Origin: an uncultured Alistipes sp.
GTDB lineage: Bacteria > Bacteroidota > Bacteroidia > Bacteroidales > UBA932
Direction of reading: 5' to 3'
Length of the DNA: 8,911 nucleotides
Assembly: GCA_900544195.1 (NCBI GenBank)
Contig: UQUJ01000084.1
Span: forward strand, 1-8,911
Shown here: piece by piece, positions 1-5,882 of the stretch
How the letters are laid out: every line of letters starts with the position of its first letter
Position numbering within the stretch: the first letter of the stretch is position 1
Made by a program: the position numbers and the translations under genes
Notes under the pieces: generated by a model
The model's database searches: none
Told to the model about the DNA's origin: nothing
What the model saw: only the letters and a program-made list of their open reading frames with translations

Positions 1-161
1 TAAGTAATCATTAAAAAATAACTTGAACAATTTGTATATCTTTATGGTCTATATTCCTTTTCTCATCAGTCGTGTACCACCGGCACACTCCTTCTTCCAA
101 AAGAAATCTATCCTCAAAAATCTGACACAAAATTTAGTTCAACTTATTTTTTAACGCTTAC
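1..161 (+). repeat. Dispersed intergenic repeat, copy 1 (tandem with copy 2)
   Basis: First of four copies of a roughly 150-170 bp element. The left end has AAAAAATAACTTG (13-25) and the right end CAACTTATTTTTT (140-152), which is almost the reverse complement of the left; both are bounded by TAAG / GCTTAC. The core (about 47-120) is nearly identical to copies 2 and 3 and holds a hairpin, GTGTACC-ACC-GGCACAC (72-88), with one mismatch in the stem. The left edge is at the window boundary, so the true end may lie outside. No transposase is encoded. The shape is like a MITE or a structured intergenic element; function unknown. Confidence 0.8.
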
Positions 162-162
162 T

Positions 163-311
163 AAAAAATAACTAGCATCACCTTAGGCAATCTTTTTGGT
201 CTATATTCCTTTTCTCATCAGTCATGTGCCACCGGCACACTCCTTCTTCCCAAAGTAATCTATCCTCAAAAATCTTTGCCAAATCCGCGGCAACTTATTT
301 TTGCCGCTTAC
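163..311 (+). repeat. Dispersed intergenic repeat, copy 2
   Basis: Direct tandem of copy 1 at a 150-bp period (the AAAAAATAAC starts lie at 13 and 163). The central hairpin is perfect here: TGTGCC (225-230), loop ACC, GGCACA (234-239). The flanking text GGTCTATATTCC and TTTTCTCATCAGTC matches copy 1 exactly. The right end CAACTTATTTTT (291-302) is followed by GCCGCTTAC. Divergence from copy 1 is mostly in the two arms, while the central block is conserved, which suggests the core matters or the copies are recent. Read on the minus strand it has the orientation seen upstream of asd and galE. Confidence 0.82.
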
Positions 312-476
312 CAGGCTTGCGACTAATAATTTCTAGTAAGAAATTTTCTGAGTGTTGCAGCATGAGGTAAAAAATAAAATTTGAAATTTCGGTAACGTGC
401 ATAATTCCAAATTATCCTTTTTTGACCGGTTTTTCACAATATATCCGTGAAATGGAACGCGTTGATTAGTAGTAAT
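312..476. other. AT-rich intergenic spacer without a gene
   Basis: No coding frame or RNA gene is recognised. It contains small AT-rich palindromes: AATTTC/GAAATT (328-345), ATAATT/AATTAT (401-415) followed by CCTTTTTT, and TTTCAC/GTGAAA (432-452). The second is weakly terminator-like on the plus strand. None is strong enough to name. Confidence 0.5.
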
Positions 477-520
477 TTATAAAACCCTGCCAGTCTGTGT
501 GAAATGGCAGGGTTTTATAA
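477..520 (-). terminator. Strong bidirectional hairpin terminator after tsaC
   Basis: Perfect 16-bp stem: arm 477-492 (TTATAAAACCCTGCCA) pairs with 505-520, with a 12-nt loop. The GC-rich CCCTGCCA tip sits on an A/T-rich base, so each strand has an A tract before and a T tract after the stem. It begins 26 nt beyond the tsaC stop codon on the minus strand and would also stop plus-strand read-through. Confidence 0.85.
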
Positions 521-546
521 ATGTCTATCATATAATGAATTACATA

Positions 547-1173
547 TCACGCCCGGATGATCTCCACCTCGCCGTCAAGGCCGATTTTGATGATTTGGGA
601 GGCGAGGCCGGTGGCTCCGGCTTCGAGACGGGGATCAACTGTGTAGTCAACGGCGTTTTTGATCTCTTCGGAGATGTCATGGAACTTCTTTGGTGTCGGT
701 TCTCCGGAGATGTTGGCAGAGGTGGAGACGATAGGTTTGCCGAGTTTGTAGGTCAGTTGTAGGCAGAACTCCATCATAGGGATGCGGATGCCGACCGTGC
801 CGTCCGCCGCCACGGTGTTGTGGGCCAGATGGTAGCGGTCAGCTTTCCAAGGTTCCCCCTCGGCCGGGGCGGGATAGGTTTTGGCTCCCGGGTAGATCAG
901 GGTCATCGGCCGGTCGTTGACCTCGACCAGATCTATAGCCATCGGCGGAATCTCATTGACGTACAACGCTATCTGATCCAGACTGTTGGCTAGCAGGACC
1001 AGCGATTTGCTATCTGAACGATGTTTGATCTTATAAATATTTGCGACGGCCTCTGGATTGGTCGCATCGCAGCCTAGTCCCCAAACTGTGTCGGTAGGGT
1101 AGAGGATGACTCCGCCCTCTTTCAGGACCTTCAACGTCTCGTTAAGGATCTCATCTATAGTCTTCTTCTGCAT
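547..1173 (-). CDS. tsaC: L-threonylcarbamoyladenylate synthase (Sua5/YrdC/TsaC family)
   Basis: Makes threonylcarbamoyl-AMP from threonine, bicarbonate and ATP, the first step of the universal t6A37 tRNA modification; cytoplasmic. The 208-residue product matches the short, single-domain YrdC/TsaC type, with no C-terminal Sua5 domain. Family motifs are visible: GGVILYPTDTVWGLGCDA (20-37), a KxxRxxxKSL-like segment (48-58) in the substrate pocket, PMTLIYPG (89-96), VGIRIP (127-132) and STSANISGEPTP (150-161). The ATG at 1171-1173 begins MQKKTIDEIL, a plausible N-terminus. No TAnnTTTG box lies just upstream, so it is probably co-transcribed with rsmE across the 51-bp repeats. A strong terminator follows. 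Function is confident by family. Confidence 0.93.
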   Translation of the reverse strand: MQKKTIDEILNETLKVLKEGGVILYPTDTVWGLGCDATNPEAVANIYKIKHRSDSKSLVLLANSLDQIALYVNEIPPMAIDLVEVNDRPMTLIYPGAKTYPAPAEGEPWKADRYHLAHNTVAADGTVGIRIPMMEFCLQLTYKLGKPIVSTSANISGEPTPKKFHDISEEIKNAVDYTVDPRLEAGATGLASQIIKIGLDGEVEIIRA

Positions 1174-1195
1174 ATTATTAAATATTTCGTTTTAT

Positions 1196-1340
1196 CTCGT
1201 GCGCAGAACCGCCCCTCTTGCTCACCAGGCTGCCCTCCTTGCCGGTCTCGTGCGCAGAACCGCCCCTCTTGCTCACCGGGCTGTCCTCCTTGCCGGTCTC
1301 GTGCGCAGAACCGCCCCTCTTGCTCACCAGGCTGCCCTCC
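1196..1340. repeat. Three tandem 51-bp repeats between rsmE and tsaC
   Basis: Units start at 1196, 1247 and 1298 (51, 51 and 43 bp). Units 1 and 3 are identical over the shared 43 bp; unit 2 has two substitutions (CACCGGGCTGTC for CACCAGGCTGCC). The region is GC-rich beside the AT-rich tsaC start. The period is a multiple of three, so both strands stay open and give artefactual 17-residue repeat peptides. A related string (GCGCAGA-CCGCC-CTC, 15 of 17 bases) occurs at 7730-7746 between asd and galE, so the unit may belong to a dispersed family. Confidence 0.9.
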
Positions 1341-1375
1341 CAAAACGATCCCCAGCCAGATTCACGGCACGTGGC

Positions 1376-2116
1376 CTACTTGGCAGCCGACTTCTCCAGA
1401 AAGTGGAGGTAGCAGGCTGTCACGGCTGTCACGGCTGCTGTCTCGGTGCGGAGGCGGCTTGGACCCAGATGTACGGGGATGAACCCGCACTTGACAGCCA
1501 GGCTGGCCTCCCCCGGCGAGAAATCACCCTCCGGACCGATCAGCACCGTGATCTCGGAATCCTCGGACGCTCCTTGCATGACATCTTTGATAGAACGTCT
1601 GACGGTCTCGCCATCAAAGCAGTAGCAGATCATCCTGATGCCGGCATCCTCGCGGTGGGCAAGGATGAAGTCACGAACAGACGCGGGCTCCTCAACGACC
1701 GGAAGTTTGGCCTTCAGGCTCTGCTTCATAGCCGAAAGCACGATCTTGCGCGTCCTTTCCGTCTTGAACACCTTCCGCTCGGAACGTTCCCCGATGACAG
1801 GTGAGATCACGTCCACCCCAAGTTCTGTCGCTTTCTCCGCAAACCATTCGAAACGGTCATTGTTCTTCGTCGGACACACCGCCATATTCAATGAATATGA
1901 ATGTCCTCCCCACCCGGGGACGGCTTCCAGAATCTCCGCCGCCGCTCCTTTGGTAGAATCGTCCGTCAGGCGGCAGCGGTACATGTTCCCGATGCCGTCC
2001 ACAACGGTGATCTCATCCCCGGCCCGGTGGCGCAGCACTTTGATGCAGTGTGTGCTCTCCTCTGCATCCAACAGCGCGGAAGTCCCGTCAATCTCGTAGG
2101 TGTAAAAAATCTCCAT
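1376..2116 (-). CDS. rsmE: 16S rRNA (uracil1498-N3)-methyltransferase RsmE
   Basis: SAM-dependent methylation of U1498 in 16S rRNA of the small ribosomal subunit. The 246-residue protein has the usual size and two-part layout: an N-terminal PUA-like RNA-binding part (about 1-70, including THCIKVLRHRAGDEI) and a C-terminal SPOUT domain. Visible motifs are CPTKNNDRFEWFAEKATELG (81-100), VLIGPEGDFSPGE (191-203) and the knot loop LGPSRLRTETAA (217-228). I chose the ATG at 2114-2116 (MEIFYTYEI) rather than one six codons upstream, because the upstream ATG lies on the far side of the predicted -7 box at 2121-2128. The mRNA would then be leaderless or nearly so. It is followed on the same strand by tsaC after a 202-nt spacer carrying the tandem repeats. 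Confidence 0.93.
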   Translation of the reverse strand: MEIFYTYEIDGTSALLDAEESTHCIKVLRHRAGDEITVVDGIGNMYRCRLTDDSTKGAAAEILEAVPGWGGHSYSLNMAVCPTKNNDRFEWFAEKATELGVDVISPVIGERSERKVFKTERTRKIVLSAMKQSLKAKLPVVEEPASVRDFILAHREDAGIRMICYCFDGETVRRSIKDVMQGASEDSEITVLIGPEGDFSPGEASLAVKCGFIPVHLGPSRLRTETAAVTAVTACYLHFLEKSAAK

Positions 2117-2120
2117 GCTG

Positions 2121-2128
2121 CAAAGATA
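2121..2128 (-). promoter_or_regulatory. rsmE -7 box (TATCTTTG)
   Basis: Read on the minus strand, TATCTTTG matches the Bacteroidota TAnnTTTG consensus exactly. Its last base is 4 nt before the rsmE ATG, so transcription should begin at or within a few bases of the start codon. No clear -33 TTTG is seen at the expected distance; that position overlaps the opposing promoter. Confidence 0.65.
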
Positions 2129-2148
2129 CAACATTGGATAATAAAGAG

Positions 2149-2156
2149 TACCTTTG
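2149..2156 (+). promoter_or_regulatory. -7 box of the acyltransferase gene (TACCTTTG)
   Basis: TACCTTTG matches TAnnTTTG and ends 5 nt before the ATG at 2162, again implying a leaderless or near-leaderless transcript. It faces the rsmE promoter: the -33 region of each would overlap the other's -7 box or its immediate surroundings. Confidence 0.6.
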
Positions 2157-2161
2157 TGACC

Positions 2162-3391
2162 ATGAAAAAACGATATGAATCACTGGATGTCCTAAGAGGA
2201 CTGACAGTCGCGTTTATGTGCATAGTGAACAATCCGGGATCATGGGCTCACATATTCCCGCCGCTAAGGCATGCCGGATGGGTAGGATGCACTCCTACGG
2301 ATCTTGTTTACCCGTTCTTCGTGTTCTGCATGGGTTGCGCCATGGCATTCTCTTTCTCTAAATATGAGAAAACCACTGCCAAGGCCTATCTTAAGGTTCT
2401 GAAGAGAGGAGCCTTGATCTTCCTTGTCGGCTTTGCTCTGAACCTTTACCCGTTCTTCCCGACATCGATGCATGACGAGACATGGACTTTCTGGCAGAAC
2501 TACCTCTATTGGTTCCAGCATAAAAGAATATTCGGGGTCCTTCAAAGGATAGGAATGGCTTATGCCGTAGCAGGGTGTCTCGCTCTGTGGCTCAAGAAGC
2601 CAGGCAAGATAATGGCAGCGATCGTGACTCTCTGCGTGACATACACAGGAATATTGCTGCTCTTCGGCCGGGATCCGGGCGCGTTCACCCTTGAGGGGAA
2701 CGTTTCGGTGAGGATTGACACCTGGCTTGTCGGTGGAAACCATTGCTACCATGGCTATGACGGCACCAATTTCGATCCGGAAGGCCTTCTTGGCTCCATG
2801 ACATCAGCATGCTCATGCCTGCTTGGCTATCTTATCGGCTCGATGATTCTTGGTTCGCAAAGGAATATGTCCGCTCTTTATGAGGCCTCGTCCAAAGAAG
2901 GTGTCACGCCGGCCGAATCTACCGGTCAGACTACAGACAGCCGGTCGCTGAACTTGTCAAAGTGCCAACAGGCCATCGCCTATTCCCAGGACAGAGTTGT
3001 CAACAGAACCTTTGTCTATGGCTGTCTGTCTTTGATCCTTGGCATGATCCTCAGCATCTGGGTCCCGATCAACAAACCTCTATGGTCGATCTCCTACGTG
3101 TTCTTCGCCGGAGGATGGGCGATGCTGGCTCTTGCGTTTTTGGCCTACCTGATCGACATCAAGGGCTACAGCAAGCCGTTCGAGCCTTTCAAGGCCATGG
3201 GAATGAACGCCTTGATGGCTTTCGTGTTCGCCGGTGTCATCGCCAAGAGCTATGGGTTCTTCGGCTTTGCCCCGGGTCGCTATTTCGGTGCGAACGAGTA
3301 CATGTCCCTGCTTTGGGCCTTGATCTTCGTCTCCGTCATCTTCTGCATTCTCTGGGTGCTTTACAAGAAGAAGATAGTCATTAAACTGTAA
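2162..3391 (+). CDS. nagX: NagX/HGSNAT-type integral membrane acyltransferase (DUF5009 family)
   Basis: A 409-residue polytopic membrane protein of the family related to human heparan-alpha-glucosaminide N-acetyltransferase, expected to move an acetyl group onto amino sugars or glycans across the membrane; substrate here unknown. The N-terminus RYESLDVLRGLTVAFMCIVN is the family signature. The segment around H37 (RHAGWVGCTPTDLVYPFFVF) aligns by motif with the HGSNAT loop that carries the acetylated histidine. About ten hydrophobic segments are seen (roughly 11-24, 45-64, 82-100, 126-143, 150-168, 208-231, 285-303, 312-332, 347-361 and 380-401). A hydrophilic loop at 232-284 contains a REP-derived stretch (RSLNLSKC, 261-268). 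The start at 2162 follows the promoter; upstream in-frame codons lie in rsmE antisense. It is 6 nt from the next gene, so likely an operon. The family is sure, the substrate is not. Confidence 0.85.
   Translation: MKKRYESLDVLRGLTVAFMCIVNNPGSWAHIFPPLRHAGWVGCTPTDLVYPFFVFCMGCAMAFSFSKYEKTTAKAYLKVLKRGALIFLVGFALNLYPFFPTSMHDETWTFWQNYLYWFQHKRIFGVLQRIGMAYAVAGCLALWLKKPGKIMAAIVTLCVTYTGILLLFGRDPGAFTLEGNVSVRIDTWLVGGNHCYHGYDGTNFDPEGLLGSMTSACSCLLGYLIGSMILGSQRNMSALYEASSKEGVTPAESTGQTTDSRSLNLSKCQQAIAYSQDRVVNRTFVYGCLSLILGMILSIWVPINKPLWSISYVFFAGGWAMLALAFLAYLIDIKGYSKPFEPFKAMGMNALMAFVFAGVIAKSYGFFGFAPGRYFGANEYMSLLWALIFVSVIFCILWVLYKKKIVIKL
2941..2966 (+). repeat. REP-like motif inside the acyltransferase coding sequence
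   Basis: These 26 bases match the intergenic REP-like copy at 4420-4445 at 23 positions, and all three differences are transitions. The motif is read in frame as RSLNLSKC in a hydrophilic loop; the intergenic version in the same frame would read RSLSLSKR. It keeps the gene open, so it behaves as a tolerated in-frame insertion. Confidence 0.7.
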
Positions 3392-3397
3392 GTTGTC

Positions 3398-3919
3398 ATG
3401 TTTATCGGGCTGATCTCCGACACGCACGGCGTGTTCGCCGATGATGTACGGAACTTTCTCTCTCCTGTGGACCAGATCTGGCATGCGGGAGATTTCGGCA
3501 CGCTTCAATGCGCTCAGGATATCGCCGCGTTCAAACCTCTTGTCGGGGTTTATGGCAACTGCGATGGCTTGGATGTAAGGCAGGAATATCCCTCTTTTCA
3601 GAACTTTGAATGTGAAGGACTTAGAATCTTGATGACGCACATCGGACTTCGCAGGGGCAGCTATTGGGCCTACAATCCGCACCAGCCGATGTATGATCTT
3701 CGCTCCAAGGCTCTGATTGACTCTTATCACCCGGACATATTCGTTTGCGGGCACACACATATTCCTCAGGTTTTTCACGACAAAAGGGAAGGTTTCTTGT
3801 TCATGAATCCTGGTGCATGTGGCTATCAAGGCTCTTGTGATGTACCCAGAATGGCACTCCGCTTTCAGATTGTAAGAGGCAAAATTTCGGCGATGGAGAA
3901 GTGTGAACTGCCGAGATAG
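3398..3919 (+). CDS. YfcE/MJ0936-type metallophosphoesterase
   Basis: Predicted metal-dependent cytoplasmic phosphodiesterase of 173 residues, the normal size for this family. The full calcineurin-like metal-binding set is visible in order: DTHG (D8, H10), GDF (D32), GNCD (N54), the histidine in MTHIG (H81) and GHTH (H119, H121). These residues bind a dinuclear metal centre. The physiological substrate is unclear for the family; members hydrolyse artificial phosphodiesters and some act on cyclic nucleotides. The ATG is 6 nt after the acyltransferase stop and no promoter lies between them, so the two are probably one transcript, although no shared pathway is evident. No strong terminator follows; a CTAAAAT/ATTTTAG palindrome at 3942-3963 is the only candidate. 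Confidence 0.9.
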   Translation: MFIGLISDTHGVFADDVRNFLSPVDQIWHAGDFGTLQCAQDIAAFKPLVGVYGNCDGLDVRQEYPSFQNFECEGLRILMTHIGLRRGSYWAYNPHQPMYDLRSKALIDSYHPDIFVCGHTHIPQVFHDKREGFLFMNPGACGYQGSCDVPRMALRFQIVRGKISAMEKCELPR

Positions 3920-3951
3920 ACAAAAAAAATGACAAAAAAGGCTAAAATTTT

Positions 3952-3982
3952 ATTGCATTTTAGAGAAAACTATGTACTTTTG
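3952..3982 (+). promoter_or_regulatory. Promoter of the Cys-rich lipoprotein gene
   Basis: ATTG (3952-3955) is followed after 19 nt by TACTTTTG (3975-3982), a textbook Bacteroidota -33/-7 pair. Transcription should start near 3988, leaving an A/T-rich leader of about 46 nt. The -33 box lies within the loop of a perfect 7-bp inverted repeat (CTAAAAT 3942-3948, ATTTTAG 3957-3963), which could be an operator or the end of the upstream transcript. Confidence 0.75.
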
Positions 3983-4034
3983 CGCTTTGAAAAACGAGTT
4001 GAGAGTAACTATGTTTTTTTAATTTATAATTATT

Positions 4035-4229
4035 ATGAAGAAGGTATTTATGTCTGTTGCGGTTGTGGCTCTTATGGTAGCCGCTTCTGCTTGCGGTAAC
4101 AACGCAAAGAAAGCTGAGGCTGTTGAGACTGAGGCTGCTGCTGTTGAAGAGACCACTACTTGCTGTGGCGATTCAACCGCTTGCTGCGACTCAACAAAAG
4201 CATGCTGCGATTCAGTAAAGGCTGAGTAA
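4035..4229 (+). CDS. Small cysteine-rich lipoprotein with three CC pairs
   Basis: A 64-residue protein. A basic start and hydrophobic stretch (residues 1-19) end at a lipobox-like ASAC, with C20 as the predicted lipidated cysteine. A charged Ala/Glu linker (24-42) follows, then three seven-residue repeats, CCGDSTA, CCDSTKA and CCDSVKA, placing cysteine pairs at 43-44, 50-51 and 57-58. At DNA level this is a 21-bp tandem repeat (4161-4223). Vicinal cysteines with nearby Asp could bind thiophilic metals or form disulfides at the cell surface or periplasm; this is inference, and I do not recognise a characterised family. It has its own promoter and a weak terminator, so it is monocistronic. The ATG at 4035 is supported by the signal peptide and the promoter. 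Confidence 0.85.
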   Translation: MKKVFMSVAVVALMVAASACGNNAKKAEAVETEAAAVEETTTCCGDSTACCDSTKACCDSVKAE

Positions 4230-4242
4230 TTTCAGTCACATC

Positions 4243-4259
4243 CCTCTGGGAGGCTTTTT
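4243..4259 (+). terminator. Short hairpin with T tract after the lipoprotein gene
   Basis: CCTC (4243-4246), loop TGG, GAGG (4250-4253), then CTTTTT (4254-4259). It is 13 nt past the stop codon. The stem is only 4 bp, so termination may be weak, but position and T tract fit. Confidence 0.55.
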
Positions 4260-4298
4260 GTGCGGTGTCCGGGTTAAAACCCAGATGCTGCAATTTTT

Positions 4299-4330
4299 TT
4301 TGCCTTAACCAGTCCGTTTGCCTATCTTTG
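4299..4330 (+). promoter_or_regulatory. radA promoter embedded in an inverted repeat
   Basis: TTTG (4299-4302), 20 nt, then TATCTTTG (4323-4330) gives a consensus -33/-7 pair. The -7 box lies inside nested palindromes: GCCTA (4320-4324) with TAGGC (4332-4336), and CCTTAAC (4303-4309) with GTTAAGG (4337-4343). The likely start is near 4336, giving a leader of about 175 nt that contains the REP-like cluster. The symmetry suggests a possible operator. Confidence 0.65.
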
Positions 4331-4400
4331 GTAGGCGTTAAGGATTACTTGACAGGTGCGGCGCCGAATCTTTCGGTCCCGGAGGTACTTGTCCCGGTTT

Positions 4401-4478
4401 CGGTCGCTGAGTCACTATTCCGGTCGCTGAGCTTGTCGAAGCGCCCGTCCCACGATGCCGTGTTGGTTCGACAAGCTC
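4401..4478. repeat. REP-like cluster in the radA leader
   Basis: A half-copy CGGTCGCTGAG (4401-4411) is followed by a full copy (4420-4445) and an inverted half. GAGCTTGTCGAA (4429-4440) pairs perfectly with TTCGACAAGCTC (4467-4478) across 26 nt. The motif recurs at 2941, 5974, 7675 and 7750. If transcribed, it would form a 12-bp stem in the radA leader 33 nt before the ATG. No gene is supported here. Confidence 0.8.
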
Positions 4479-4510
4479 CCCAACCACAGAACGAATAAAC
4501 TACTACACGC

Positions 4511-5872
4511 ATGAAAGAAAAAACAGTCTGGTTCTGCTCGAATTGCGGCAATGAATATCCCAAATGGATGGGACGTTGTCCGGCTTGCGGTGAATGGAAC
4601 ACCATGGTGGAGCAAAAGGTGGTCACCGGTGGTTCCCGTAAGTCCGCGGTGACGGAGTCTGTGCCGGGGGCGAGCCGCAGGCCGCAGAAACTTGAAGAAA
4701 TAGACTCAAGTTCCGAAGTCAGGCTTTCTCTGAACAATGAGGAGATTGACAGGATCCTCGGTGGTGGCATTGTGGAAGGTTCCCTGGTCCTGATCGGTGG
4801 TGAGCCTGGAATAGGCAAGTCCACTCTTTCGCTCCAGATTCCGCTTGGCTGCCCGTCCCTCAAGACCCTCTATGTCACCGGTGAGGAAAGCCTACGGCAA
4901 GTCAAGATGCGCGCCGACCGCCTGGGCGGTGATGCCGCCAACTGTCAGATCTACAGTGAGACACTGATTGAGAACGTGGTCTCGCAGGCTCGTGAGATCG
5001 AACCGGACCTGATGATTGTGGACTCTGTCCAGACAATGTTCTCGCAGACTGTTGATTCGACTCCCGGCTCTGTCACCCAGATCAAGGAAGTCGCCGCCAT
5101 ACTCTTGAGATTCGCCAAGGAGACAGGCATCCCTGTCATCCTGATCGGCCACATCACCAAGGAAGGCTACATCGCCGGCCCTAAAATTCTGGAGCACATC
5201 GTGGATGTGGTCCTTCAGTTCGAGGGCGACAACAGAGGCTCGTATAGGATCCTGCGCAGCATAAAGAACAGGTTCGGATCAACCTCCGAACTGGCTGTCT
5301 TCGAGATGACCGGCAAAGGGCTGCGTGAGGTATCCAATCCTTCTGAACTACTCATCCCGATGCACGAGGCCGGACTCAGCGGCACGGCAATCAGCGCGAT
5401 GCTTGACGGAACGAGACCTTTCCTCTTCGAGGTCCAGGCACTTGTAAGCTCGGCGGCCTATGGCACGGCACAGCGCTCCGCGACCGGATTTGATGTGAGG
5501 CGACTGAATATGCTTCTGGCGGTACTTGAGCGCAGGGCGGGCTTCAAGCTGGCGCAGAAAGATGTTTCCCTGAATATGGCAGGGGGGCTCAAGGTCAACG
5601 ATCCGGCCTGTGATCTGGCCGTTGTCTCGGCGGTTCTGTCCTCCAACTTTGATTTCGCCATTCCGGCGGACAACTGCTTCTCCGGCGAGGTCGGTCTAAG
5701 CGGAGAGATCCGTCCCGTCGCCCAGATCGACCGTCGTGTCAGCGAAGCGGCGCGTTTGGGATTCAAGAAGATATTCATCTCGTCTTTCGCCTCCATGGAA
5801 CTCAAGCCACAAGGCATTGAGGTCGTCAAGGTCACCGATGTTCCCGCCCTCGTCCGCTCCCTCTTCAAATAG
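4511..5872 (+). CDS. radA: DNA repair protein RadA (Sms)
   Basis: A RecA-like ATPase that helps process recombination intermediates and drives branch migration during repair; cytoplasmic, DNA-bound. The 453 residues match the family's usual length. Order of parts: C4 zinc finger (C9, C12, C23, C26, within CSNCGNEYPKWMGRCPACGEW), Walker A GGEPGIGKST (96-105), Walker B LMIVDS (167-172), the RadA-specific KNRFGS (252-257), then a Lon-protease-like C-terminal domain (about 275-453, including the GEVGLSGEIRPV segment). All key residues are present. The ATG at 4511 puts the zinc finger at the usual place near the N-terminus. It has its own predicted promoter and a REP-containing leader, and is followed by a large inverted repeat that probably ends the transcript. 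Confidence 0.96.
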   Translation: MKEKTVWFCSNCGNEYPKWMGRCPACGEWNTMVEQKVVTGGSRKSAVTESVPGASRRPQKLEEIDSSSEVRLSLNNEEIDRILGGGIVEGSLVLIGGEPGIGKSTLSLQIPLGCPSLKTLYVTGEESLRQVKMRADRLGGDAANCQIYSETLIENVVSQAREIEPDLMIVDSVQTMFSQTVDSTPGSVTQIKEVAAILLRFAKETGIPVILIGHITKEGYIAGPKILEHIVDVVLQFEGDNRGSYRILRSIKNRFGSTSELAVFEMTGKGLREVSNPSELLIPMHEAGLSGTAISAMLDGTRPFLFEVQALVSSAAYGTAQRSATGFDVRRLNMLLAVLERRAGFKLAQKDVSLNMAGGLKVNDPACDLAVVSAVLSSNFDFAIPADNCFSGEVGLSGEIRPVAQIDRRVSEAARLGFKKIFISSFASMELKPQGIEVVKVTDVPALVRSLFK

Positions 5873-5882
5873 CCTCCCGTTC

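Noticed and set aside
499..762. Open frames antisense to tsaC, radA, asd and galE
   Set aside because: They are shadows of strongly supported genes on the opposite strand and show no family motifs.
1155..1343. Minus-strand frame giving a 17-residue repeat peptide (GGQPGEQEGRFCARDRQ)
   Set aside because: It arises because the 51-bp repeat is a multiple of three. It has a TTG start and overlaps the tsaC start in another frame; the plus strand is equally open.
1901..2161. N-terminal extension of the acyltransferase frame into rsmE
   Set aside because: The extension is antisense to rsmE, lies upstream of the predicted promoter and is not part of the family; the MKKRYESLDVLRG start at 2162 is the expected N-terminus.
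4265..4498. Open frame of 77 codons in the radA leader
   Set aside because: It spans the radA promoter palindrome and the REP-like cluster; the composition is not protein-like and the SLSLSKR stretch is just the repeat translated.
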